A stretch of 8,799 nucleotides of DNA, taken from Nitrospirota bacterium (GTDB taxonomy: Bacteria; Nitrospirota; Nitrospiria; Nitrospirales; Nitrospiraceae). Of this stretch, positions 1-5,659 are shown piece after piece (position 1 is the stretch's first letter; each line of letters begins with the position of its first letter). The stretch covers positions 1 through 8,799 of the forward strand of contig JACPZN010000436.1 of the NCBI GenBank assembly GCA_016195505.1, written 5' to 3'. Both the position numbers and the translations under genes were made by a program. Below the pieces are notes generated by a model. That model ran no database searches, was not told where the DNA came from, and worked only from the letters and a program-made list of their open reading frames with translations.

Positions 1-18
1 CTGGTTCGATTGTACTGC

Positions 19-25
19 GGGGAGG
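19..25 (+). promoter_or_regulatory. Shine-Dalgarno of the small lipoprotein gene
   Basis: GGGGAGG ends 7 nt before the ATG at 33. This strong match selects that ATG over the in-frame ATG at 48. The frame is open to the left window edge, so the ribosome binding site is the main argument for the start. Confidence 0.7.
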
Positions 26-32
26 TCCTGAC

Positions 33-263
33 ATGTGGTTTCAAAGCATGAGCGGTCTCGCTCTTTTATTTTTATTGCTGTTGGGCCTCGGCTGTTCCGG
101 AGACAAGGCCAAGGAACTGCTCGAAACCGCTGCGTTCGAAGAGCGCCAGATGAACCTCCCTCATGCGAAGCAGCTCTACGAAGACATCGTCCGTCTCTAT
201 CCAACCAGCAAAGAAGCCCAGATCGCTCGGGCACGGCTTGCCCAACTGAACACCGGCCAGTAG
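33..263 (+). CDS. small TPR-like probable lipoprotein
   Basis: This 76-residue protein has a hydrophobic export segment (about residues 8-20) ending in LGLG-Cys21. That fits the looser prokaryotic lipoprotein pattern but not the strict L-A/S-G/A-C lipobox, and the first residues (MWFQSM) carry no Lys or Arg, which is unusual for a signal peptide. The mature part, about residues 28-73, is helical. Its pattern (AAFEERQM, then HAKQLYEDIVRLYP, then SKEAQIARARLAQL) is that of one and a half tetratricopeptide repeats, as found in periplasmic scaffold lipoproteins such as BamD and YbgF/CpoB. Cleavage and lipidation at Cys21 would leave a peptide of about 56 residues, and the Ser after Cys suggests outer-membrane sorting. 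It probably mediates protein contacts; no partner is visible. The gene stands alone in front of a 218-bp spacer. TPR-like character is fairly clear; lipidation is inferred. Confidence 0.75.
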   Translation: MWFQSMSGLALLFLLLLGLGCSGDKAKELLETAAFEERQMNLPHAKQLYEDIVRLYPTSKEAQIARARLAQLNTGQ

Positions 264-299
264 TCGCATCATCAAGCTGATTTGCCTCCCCAGCAGATC

Positions 300-319
300 C
301 TTCGGAAATTCTTCCGAAG
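300..319. repeat. 8-bp inverted repeat (hairpin)
   Basis: CTTCGGAA and TTCCGAAG form a perfect 8-bp stem with a 4-nt loop (ATTC), 37 bp after the lipoprotein stop. No T-run follows directly; the nearest is T5 at 345-349. It could be a weak or factor-assisted terminator, or an operator. It is recorded as a structure only. Confidence 0.4.
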
Positions 320-402
320 CACCGGGAACTTACGGACAGGCCCCTTTTTAGAGACTTCTGAAACCCTACCTTTGCTGCTCTCATCTCCCCCCTAAGGAGG
401 CA

Positions 403-426
403 TGGCGGAACTTCCCCATTCCGCTA
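403..426. repeat. imperfect hairpin in the leader of the PilZ gene
   Basis: GCGGAA (405-410) pairs with TTCCGC (419-424) around an 8-nt loop, and T403-A426 plus a G404-T425 wobble extend the stem. It sits just after TAAGGAGG (393-400) and about 55 bp before the PilZ start. Downstream, TGAACA (436-441), a 16-bp gap and TATAAG (458-463) resemble a sigma70-type promoter, but the resulting leader would be very short. No known riboswitch, including a c-di-GMP class, was recognised. Confidence 0.25.
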
Positions 427-481
427 GCTAGAGTGTGAACAAGGGACATTCCGGTTATATAAGAAGCAGGCGGGGAACCAG

Positions 482-850
482 GTGGAGAAAACCTACGCAG
501 TCCGCAAGAAGCTACGAGTTCCCGTGCATTGTCCTTTCTGCTACTTCTGCGACGGGACGCTCGCGAAAGGGATGATCTGGGACCTTTCTGAAACGGGTTG
601 GCGCGCAACCGGAGAGCGCCCTATCGCGGTAGGCACTGAAACGACGGTGTACCTCACCCTCCCCGATGACGGCGAATCAAAAAACATCCTCGTCGATGCC
701 GCCGTTGTGCGGTGGTCTGAGGGTCGAGATGCTGGATGGGAAATCATCCGCATCGATGAAGAAGCGCGGGCTCGACTGGATCAATTCATCGAGAATCTCA
801 CCGCTACTGGCGTAGTCTCAGAAACCAAGGAACCAACGCGTTCGTGGTAA
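482..850 (+). CDS. single-domain PilZ protein, predicted c-di-GMP receptor
   Basis: This 122-residue cytoplasmic protein is essentially one PilZ domain, the family that binds the second messenger cyclic di-GMP and passes the signal to motility, secretion or polysaccharide partners. Both binding motifs are intact: RxxxR at residues 8-12 (RKKLR) and D/NxSxxG at 34-39 (DLSETG). A beta-rich body follows to about residue 95, then a C-terminal helix (EEARARLDQFIENL). The start is GTG, with a modest GGGG ribosome site ending 6 nt upstream. An oddity is the cysteine cluster C17-P-F-C20-Y-F-C23 in the first strand between the two motifs, which is not a standard PilZ feature. With no enzymatic domain attached, it most likely acts by docking to another protein. 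Its last 33 bp overlap a small gene on the opposite strand. The family call is secure; the target is unknown. Confidence 0.9.
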   Translation: MEKTYAVRKKLRVPVHCPFCYFCDGTLAKGMIWDLSETGWRATGERPIAVGTETTVYLTLPDDGESKNILVDAAVVRWSEGRDAGWEIIRIDEEARARLDQFIENLTATGVVSETKEPTRSW

Positions 851-955
851 GCTGATATTGTCGGCAAGTCTTCTCCACAACTCATCATAGTTCCTGCGGA
901 CCATCGAGCACTCACACCCTTCCTGGTAATAACCTTCAAAGGCAATGCCGTTCAT
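818..955 (-). CDS. 45-aa small protein with strong RBS, unknown function
   Basis: This short frame reads MNGIAFEGYYQEGCEC, then SMVRRNYDELWRRLADNI, then a tail ending in WFLGF. I know no family for it. It is supported by a strong ribosome site (GGAGGT, 6-nt spacer before ATG 955), by its position only 30 bp downstream of the DUF1295 gene on the same strand, and by protein-like composition. The N-terminus is aromatic and acidic with a CxC pair (C14, C16), followed by an amphipathic helix rich in Arg, Glu and Leu (about residues 18-34). It has no signal peptide or membrane segment. Its last 11 codons overlap the 3' end of the convergent PilZ gene, which is odd, so that tail may be fortuitous. 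It was probably missed because it is shorter than usual ORF cut-offs. It could also be a chance ORF. Confidence 0.55.
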   Translation of the reverse strand: MNGIAFEGYYQEGCECSMVRRNYDELWRRLADNISLPRTRWFLGF

Positions 956-961
956 CCTCAA

Positions 962-967
962 ACCTCC
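962..967 (-). promoter_or_regulatory. Shine-Dalgarno of the 45-aa small gene
   Basis: On the minus strand GGAGGT lies 6 nt before ATG 955, an optimal spacing. It is stronger than any ribosome site visible for the SDR or DUF1295 genes upstream in the same run, and it is the key evidence that the small ORF is translated. Confidence 0.55.
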
Positions 968-985
968 GGCCGGACGGAACTCCAT

Positions 986-1789
986 CTAGTTAGCTCTATC
1001 GTCCCGTCTGGGAAACCACGGGAGAAAGGCGTTGGTGGTTCGTTGATAGGTGGCGTACTCCTCGCCGCGACTTGCTAGTGCCTGTGCTTCGGCCACCGGG
1101 ATTCCCGTCACCCTGAGCAACGCCCATCCCATCGCAACCGGCCCCATCCATGTGAGCAACCAGTCGGGCGCATCGATCGCCATCACGACGTAGGCCCACC
1201 AGTGGAGCCATTCGAAAAAATAGTTTGGATGGCGTGAGTAGTACCACAATCCCTCGCGATAGACATGACCGTGGTTCCGCGGGTCGGCGCGGAAATGCGC
1301 GAGTTGCCGGTCGGCCCTGGCTTCCCCAAAGATGGCGACGCTCCAGATCAATAACCCGACCGACTCAATCAGATCGAATGGAGGGCGTGGATTGTGGATC
1401 AACACCAAAAATGGGAGGGAGAAGGCCGCCACAGCCAGCGCCTGCAGTTGAAAATACGCGAACATCTTGAGCGGTTCGGATGCACCCCATTTCTCCCGCA
1501 GGCGGCGATAGCGAGCATCCTCCTGCTTGCCAATTACACGATTGAGGAGGATGTAGATTCCCAGCCGTCCCGCATAGAGTACCACCAGCAGAACTACCAG
1601 CATTTTCCGCTGCGCCTCGCCAGTCGCATGAGCGGCATACCATAGCACGACCGCGATAAGACCCAGGCACCACCCGACATCCGCAATCGAGGCATTCCGC
1701 ACGCGCTGCTGGATGACCCATAGCCCCGTCATAACGGCGGCCATGACGAGATAGGCTATGAAAACAAGGGTAAGCGGGTCAGAAGTCAT
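986..1789 (-). CDS. DUF1295 / steroid 5-alpha-reductase-like membrane protein
   Basis: This 267-residue integral membrane protein has about six or seven hydrophobic segments. It carries the signature of the DUF1295 family, which is related to steroid 5-alpha reductases and isoprenylcysteine methyltransferases. Key elements are GRLGIY (74-79), the conserved EDARYRRLREKWG (90-102), SRHPNY followed by FFEWLHWW (185-198), and a C-terminal YATYQRTTNAFLPWFP (245-260). In related enzymes the His-Pro-Asn-Tyr region binds NADPH or another nucleotide cofactor, so a reductase acting on a lipid is likely, but the substrate is not known. The start chosen is the ATG at 1789, which overlaps the SDR stop as ATGA. 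A further ATG at 1843 would add 18 residues inside the SDR gene and is not needed. There is no good ribosome site, consistent with translational coupling to the SDR. Confidence 0.85.
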   Translation of the reverse strand: MTSDPLTLVFIAYLVMAAVMTGLWVIQQRVRNASIADVGWCLGLIAVVLWYAAHATGEAQRKMLVVLLVVLYAGRLGIYILLNRVIGKQEDARYRRLREKWGASEPLKMFAYFQLQALAVAAFSLPFLVLIHNPRPPFDLIESVGLLIWSVAIFGEARADRQLAHFRADPRNHGHVYREGLWYYSRHPNYFFEWLHWWAYVVMAIDAPDWLLTWMGPVAMGWALLRVTGIPVAEAQALASRGEEYATYQRTTNAFLPWFPRRDDRAN

Positions 1790-2661
1790 GGCGAGGCATA
1801 GTCCCACAAATCCCGGCCACGTTGTGACCGACGGGCCAGCCATTCACAAAATCCTGGAATGCGAAACGACAGCAGCCCCTGGAGCTTGTCACACCTGAGC
1901 GAGAGATCAGCCGGCCGCGGCGCTCCGGTATGATTTTGCGCGGAGCCCCTCTCCAAACGGCCTTCCAGTTCGGGATACCATGGCAGTAACGCTTGCCCCA
2001 TCTCCCAGCGTGAGAGTCGTTCGCTCCCGCCAAGGTGGTAGAGCCCCGGTCGTTCGCATCGGGCAAGTTCCCAAATCGCCCGTGCGATGACTACGGCTGG
2101 AAGCGGACAACGGAATTCGTCGACATAGAGCGTCACGTTCTTGCCGGCCTTAGCTGTCCGACACATATCTTCGACGAAACTTCGGTCGCCGTTCCGCGAA
2201 GTACCGGCCGTGAGGACGATCCGAACCACCGTGTGGCGAGGATTCTGCAAGACTCTCTGCTCCGCCTCGAGCTTCGTTTTGCCGTAGAAGTTGACCGGAT
2301 TCGCCTCGTCTCCTTCCCGATACCAACCTCTTGCTCCATCGAAGACTTCTCCGCTGGACAGAAACACGAAGGGAATTTCGTTGCAGAGGTGCGCCAGATG
2401 AACCGTGGCCTCCACGTTGATACGGCGAGCCAGGTCGGGGTCCTGCTCGCAGGCATTGATTCGGCTGAGGGCGGCACAATGGATAAGGAGATCCGGCTTC
2501 AGCGCGCGGATCCGCGCTTCCATCTTCAACGTCTCGGTCAGTTCTAGCTTCGCACGAGACAGACCTTGCACCTCCAAATCGGGAGCCCATCGGGGAGCGG
2601 TCCTTACAAGGTACCGCCCGATCAATCCCGCCGCCCCGGTGACGATCGCGCGAGGTCCCAT
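1786..2661 (-). CDS. RmlD-like extended SDR (NAD(P)-dependent sugar-nucleotide reductase family)
   Basis: This 291-residue protein has a Rossmann fold. TGAAGLIG at residues 8-15 is the TGxxGxxG dinucleotide-binding motif, HCAALSRINACEQD (61-74) is the loop typical of RmlD-like proteins, LSSGEVFDG (101-109) matches the strand carrying the catalytic Ser/Thr, and Y126-G-K-T-K130 is the YxxxK catalytic pair. The length and pattern fit the dTDP-4-dehydrorhamnose reductase-like group. RmlD usually reads STDYVFDG at the catalytic strand, and here Gly-Glu replaces Asp-Tyr. No other rhamnose (rml) gene is nearby, so the substrate should not be assumed. Alternatives in this family include methionine adenosyltransferase beta-like and other NAD-sugar reductases. 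The start is ATG 2661, 13 bp after the ettA stop. Upstream in-frame codons reaching 2799 lie inside ettA and look like non-protein sequence. The stop overlaps the next gene (ATGA). Confidence 0.85.
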   Translation of the reverse strand: MGPRAIVTGAAGLIGRYLVRTAPRWAPDLEVQGLSRAKLELTETLKMEARIRALKPDLLIHCAALSRINACEQDPDLARRINVEATVHLAHLCNEIPFVFLSSGEVFDGARGWYREGDEANPVNFYGKTKLEAEQRVLQNPRHTVVRIVLTAGTSRNGDRSFVEDMCRTAKAGKNVTLYVDEFRCPLPAVVIARAIWELARCERPGLYHLGGSERLSRWEMGQALLPWYPELEGRLERGSAQNHTGAPRPADLSLRCDKLQGLLSFRIPGFCEWLARRSQRGRDLWDYASP

Positions 2662-2674
2662 GGGTAGACGTGCA

Positions 2675-4357
2675 TTACTGCCGGGTGAGTTTGCGGTAGC
2701 GAATCCGGTGCGGCTGGTCCGCATCCTTGCCGAGCCGCTTCTTCCGGTCCGCTGCGTACTCGCTGTAGTTCCCTTCGAACCAGACCACCTTGCTGTCACC
2801 TTCGAAGGCTAGGATATGGGTCGCGATGCGGTCGAGGAACCAGCGGTCGTGGCTGCTGATGACGGCACAGCCGGCGAAGTTTTCCAAGCCCTCTTCGAGC
2901 GCACGCAAGGTGTTCACATCTAGATCGTTCGTCGGCTCGTCAAGAATGATGAGGTTCGCCCCTTCCTTCAGCATGCGCGCGAGATGCACGCGATTGCGTT
3001 CGCCGCCCGAGAGGTCTTTCACCTTCTTCTGCTGATCCGTGCCGGCAAAGTTGAAGCGAGCGCAATAGCCGCGGGCATTCACTTCGGCTTTGCCGAGCTT
3101 GATGGTGTCGTGGCCTTCTGAGATCACGTCATATACGGACTTGGTGGGATCAAGGCTGCGATCCTGGTCCACATATCCCAGCTTGACTGTCTCGCCGATC
3201 TTTATGGTGCCGGCATCCGGCTTTTCTTTGCCGATGATCATCTTAAACATGGTCGTCTTCCCGGCGCCGTTCGGCCCGATCACACCGACGATGCCGCCCT
3301 TCGGCAGACTGAAGTTGACGTTCTCATAGAGTACATTGTCGCCGAACGCCTTGCTGATCCCTTTGGCTTCCACCACCACATCGCCTAACCGCGGTCCCGG
3401 CGGGATATAGATTTCCAGATCCTCGGCCACCTGATCCTGCTTTTGGTTCACGAGTTCCTCATAGCGATTCAAGCGCGCCTTTCCCTTCGACTGCCGGGCC
3501 TTCGGCGACATCCTGATCCATTCCAATTCGTGCTCCAGTGTTTTCTTCCGCTTCGATTCCGCCTTCTCTTCCTTCTCCAACCGGTCCTTCTTCTGCTCCA
3601 ACCAAGACGTGTAGTTACCTTGGAAGGGAATTCCATGGCCGCGATCGAGTTCGAGAATCCACCCGGCCACATTGTCGAGGAAGTAGCGGTCGTGCGTGAC
3701 GGCGATGACCGTGCCTTTGTATTGCTGCAAATGTTGCTCGAGCCACTGAACGGATTCCGCATCCAAATGGTTTGTGGGCTCATCGAGCAGCAGAATGTCC
3801 GGTTCCTGGATCATGAGGCGGCAGAGCGCGACGCGACGTTTCTCACCACCGGACAGCGTGCCAATCTTCTGATCGGCTGGAGGACAGCGCAAGGCATCCA
3901 TCGCGACGTCGAGTTCGTTTTCCAATTCCCAGCCGTTGGCAGCTTCGATTTTCTCTTGAAGTTGGGCCTGCTTATCGATGAGCTTTTCCATTTCGTCGGG
4001 ACCAACTTCGCCGATTTTATTGCTCACCGCTTCGTACTCGTGCAACAGCGCCACTAGCTCGGCCTTGCCCTCTTCAACCACTTCCTTGACCGTCTTGTTC
4101 GAATCGAGCTGCGGTTCCTGTTCGAGCAGACCAACACTATAGCCCTTCGACCGGGTTATTTCTCCCGTGTAATTTTGGTCCACACCAGCAATGATCTTCA
4201 GCAGGGAGCTCTTACCCGATCCGTTCAAGCCCAGCACTCCGATCTTGGCGCCATAGTAGAAGCCAAGATAGATCTCCCTCAACACTTGCCGCTTCGGGGG
4301 GTAAACCTTCCCAACATTGACGAGTGAAAAAATAACCTGCTTTTCGTTTGTTGCCAT
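2675..4357 (-). CDS. ettA: EttA, energy-dependent translational throttle ABC-F ATPase
   Basis: This 560-residue ABC-F protein is close in length to E. coli EttA (555). It binds the ribosomal E site and, according to cellular ATP/ADP, gates the first elongation step. Two complete ABC cassettes are visible. The first has Walker A GLNGSGKS (43-50), signature LSGGEKRR (168-175), Walker B with catalytic Glu ILLLDEPTNHLD (188-199) and H-loop THDRYFLD (221-228). The second has GPNGAGKTT (361-369), LSGGERNR (449-456), LDEPTNDLD (472-480) and SSHDRWFLD (501-508). The arm insertion (about 95-137) and the charged tRNA-interaction linker (about 245-325, including RQSKGKARL) match EttA rather than other ABC-F members. 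The start is ATG 4357, where the sequence MATNEKQVIF aligns with the EttA N-terminus. AGGGAGGG lies 11 nt upstream. Codons further upstream to 4510 have no EttA counterpart. It is the first gene of a minus-strand run. Confidence 0.97.
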   Translation of the reverse strand: MATNEKQVIFSLVNVGKVYPPKRQVLREIYLGFYYGAKIGVLGLNGSGKSSLLKIIAGVDQNYTGEITRSKGYSVGLLEQEPQLDSNKTVKEVVEEGKAELVALLHEYEAVSNKIGEVGPDEMEKLIDKQAQLQEKIEAANGWELENELDVAMDALRCPPADQKIGTLSGGEKRRVALCRLMIQEPDILLLDEPTNHLDAESVQWLEQHLQQYKGTVIAVTHDRYFLDNVAGWILELDRGHGIPFQGNYTSWLEQKKDRLEKEEKAESKRKKTLEHELEWIRMSPKARQSKGKARLNRYEELVNQKQDQVAEDLEIYIPPGPRLGDVVVEAKGISKAFGDNVLYENVNFSLPKGGIVGVIGPNGAGKTTMFKMIIGKEKPDAGTIKIGETVKLGYVDQDRSLDPTKSVYDVISEGHDTIKLGKAEVNARGYCARFNFAGTDQQKKVKDLSGGERNRVHLARMLKEGANLIILDEPTNDLDVNTLRALEEGLENFAGCAVISSHDRWFLDRIATHILAFEGDSKVVWFEGNYSEYAADRKKRLGKDADQPHRIRYRKLTRQ

Positions 4358-4408
4358 GGATCGTGACGCCCTCCCTGGTCCCTGCGGTTTGCACTGTGTG
4401 AAGAGCGC

Positions 4409-4438
4409 ACCATACCAGACAACCCTTTTCGACCTCAA
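4409..4438 (-). promoter_or_regulatory. candidate ettA promoter (extended -10)
   Basis: On the minus strand, TTGAGG (4438-4433), an 18-bp spacer and TATGGT (4414-4409) preceded by TGG make an extended -10 type promoter. Transcription would begin near 4402 and give a leader of about 45 nt before ATG 4357. Each hexamer matches 4 of 6 consensus bases, so this is a hypothesis. It also argues against the longer ettA start at 4510. Confidence 0.3.
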
Positions 4439-4567
4439 CCAAATCACGATGCGGATGTCGCCCCTCGTGCCATCATCAAAAACCGTTACCAACCGGCCGG
4501 TCACTTGCATAAGGCGATTCAGGAGACCAGAATTGGGTGGGTGGAATCTGCTAGGCGTCTGACTTGC

Positions 4568-4572
4568 GAGGA
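4568..4572 (+). promoter_or_regulatory. Shine-Dalgarno of the SYLF gene
   Basis: GAGGA lies 6 nt before ATG 4579 and selects this ATG. The in-frame TTG at 4564 overlaps this site and has no ribosome site of its own. Confidence 0.6.
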
Positions 4573-4578
4573 TACACC

Positions 4579-5325
4579 ATGATGACGACTCGACTGATCA
4601 AAGCCCTTACCCTTTCGCTTGCGCTGTTACTCATACTGACCGTGGGACACCCGATTGCTTCCGCCTCTGAGGAGGCCGAGCAGAAAGACCTGGTCGAAAA
4701 GTCCCGGATGACGCTGGACGGTTTTGAGACCGACTCAAATATGGCGTGGTTCCGCGACCACATCAAAGACGCAAAAGGGATTTTCATCGTGCCGCAGCTG
4801 CTCAAGGCGGCTTTCTTCTTCGGGGGGGAAGGAGGAACCGGCGTGTTCCTCGTAAAAGACGACAAGACCGGCGAATGGAGCGAGCCTGCGTTCTATACGA
4901 TGGGTGCGGGCAGTTTTGGTTTTCAATTCGGAGCGCAGGCCTCGGAGGTGGTTCTGCTGGTGATGTCGCAACGTGGGGTTGAATCCCTGCTCTCCAGCAC
5001 CTTCAAGCTCGGCGGCGGCGTGTCCGTCGCCGTCGGTCCGGTGGGCGCCGGTATCGAGGGCTCCACCGCGATGAACCTCAGCGCGGATCTCCTCTCGTTC
5101 GCCAGGGCGAAAGGTTTATTCGGCGGGATATCGCTGGAGGGCGCTGTCATCGCCACGCGGGACGAATGGAATCGGAACTACTACGGCAAAGATGTGCGGC
5201 CGACCGATATTCTTGTGAAACGGGCTGTGACGAATCCTCATTCGGCAAACTTGCGGGCCGCCTTAGCTCGTACTGTGGCAGGAAAGTCTTCACCCGGTCA
5301 GACAGCCACGCCAACCCCCAATTAG
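4579..5325 (+). CDS. exported SYLF (Ysc84/DUF500) domain protein
   Basis: This 248-residue protein starts with a classical Sec signal peptide: basic start (MMTTRLIK), hydrophobic core (about 9-22) and ASA before a likely cut after Ala29. The mature part is a SYLF domain spanning about 36-225. Recognisable pieces are DAKGIFIVPQLLKAAFFFGGEGGTGV (in the region 64-89), the Ser-Phe-Gly-Phe-Gln-Phe-Gly-Ala-Gln strand (112-120), the VVLLVM segment (124-129) and LSFARAKGLFGGISLEGAVI (152-171). Eukaryotic SYLF proteins bind phosphoinositides or actin; bacterial members are secreted, presumed periplasmic or surface lipid-binding proteins without a settled function. The tail is Ser/Thr/Pro-rich and probably disordered. 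It is divergent from ettA across 221 bp. A weak promoter-like pair (TTGCAT at 4505, CAGAAT at 4528, spacing 17) was seen but is poor. A run of seven G lies in the coding region at 4822-4828. Confidence 0.92.
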   Translation: MMTTRLIKALTLSLALLLILTVGHPIASASEEAEQKDLVEKSRMTLDGFETDSNMAWFRDHIKDAKGIFIVPQLLKAAFFFGGEGGTGVFLVKDDKTGEWSEPAFYTMGAGSFGFQFGAQASEVVLLVMSQRGVESLLSSTFKLGGGVSVAVGPVGAGIEGSTAMNLSADLLSFARAKGLFGGISLEGAVIATRDEWNRNYYGKDVRPTDILVKRAVTNPHSANLRAALARTVAGKSSPGQTATPTPN

Positions 5326-5421
5326 CGATCGGCTGTTTCCCTTTCCTATCTGCTTGCAGGCCTCACCAATGTTGTTCGCGTCTTGACGAACCTGGATTGT
5401 GCGACGGGTCTGTAATATCGT

Positions 5422-5589
5422 CTAAATTCCCATCTCTTCGGAGAGTCTGATTTCCGATTCGTCGAGAATCTCTTCCAGGCAGGTAAAACAGGGAAAGGGG
5501 AACCGGTCGACGGGAAGGGCGCAGACTTCGCCGACAGTGGACTCGTCTAAGGCGGGCCCGCCGCATTCTTTATGGATGACGGTCAGCAT
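5422..5589 (-). CDS. 55-aa four-cysteine small protein, possible zinc ribbon
   Basis: This short gene reads MLTVIHKECGGPALDE, then STVGEVCALPVDRFPFPCF, then TCLEEILDESEIRLSEEMGI. The four cysteines (C9, C23, C34, C37) with the spacing C-x13-C-x10-CxxC, plus a His at residue 6, suggest a small metal-binding (zinc-ribbon-like) fold with an acidic helical tail. I do not recognise a named family. It has no signal peptide, so it is probably cytoplasmic. A possible ribosome site, TAGGG, ends about 8 nt before the ATG at 5589. It follows the esterase gene on the same strand after 71 bp. An in-frame amber codon at 5599-5601 precedes the start, and the frame beyond it also looks coding (see findings), so this could be the surviving C-terminal part of a longer protein. 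A zinc-free redox role is an alternative. Confidence 0.6.
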   Translation of the reverse strand: MLTVIHKECGGPALDESTVGEVCALPVDRFPFPCFTCLEEILDESEIRLSEEMGI

Positions 5590-5659
5590 GGGCTTGCCCT
5601 ACGATAGTTCCACCACGATTCGACGGAATGTTTCGACATGCTCCGCACTGCTAATGTGC

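Noticed and set aside
402..431. 9-codon leader peptide MAELPHSAS
   Set aside because: The strong SD is only 1 nt from the ATG and the peptide has no attenuation-like codon run; it is not supported as a gene.
965..974. 10-bp palindrome TCCGGCCGGA
   Set aside because: It is a short GC palindrome expected by chance, and it overlaps the ribosome site of the small gene; no operator family is recognised.
2035..2547. 170-codon open frame on the plus strand
   Set aside because: It is antisense to the SDR gene, whose motifs are intact.
2662..2799. N-terminal extension of the SDR to an ATG at 2799
   Set aside because: It would lie inside ettA, is Ser/Thr/Arg-rich, and the Rossmann motif begins directly after ATG 2661.
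3443..4057. 204-codon open frame on the plus strand
   Set aside because: It is antisense to the highly conserved EttA coding sequence; no family is recognisable.
4358..4510. N-terminal extension of ettA to an ATG at 4510
   Set aside because: The extra 51 residues have no EttA counterpart, and a candidate promoter lies within them. AGGGAGGG precedes the ATG at 4357.
4564..4578. TTG start for the SYLF gene
   Set aside because: The TTG overlaps the GAGGA ribosome site that serves ATG 4579, and the signal peptide is well formed from ATG 4579.
5374..5391. 5-bp hairpin GTTCG/CGAAC between the SYLF gene and the Cys4 gene
   Set aside because: The stem is short, the loop is 8 nt and no T-run follows on either strand, so it is not called a terminator.
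5363..5566. 67-codon minus-strand frame
   Set aside because: It is Arg-rich and overlaps the better supported Cys4 frame at 5422-5589 in a different phase.
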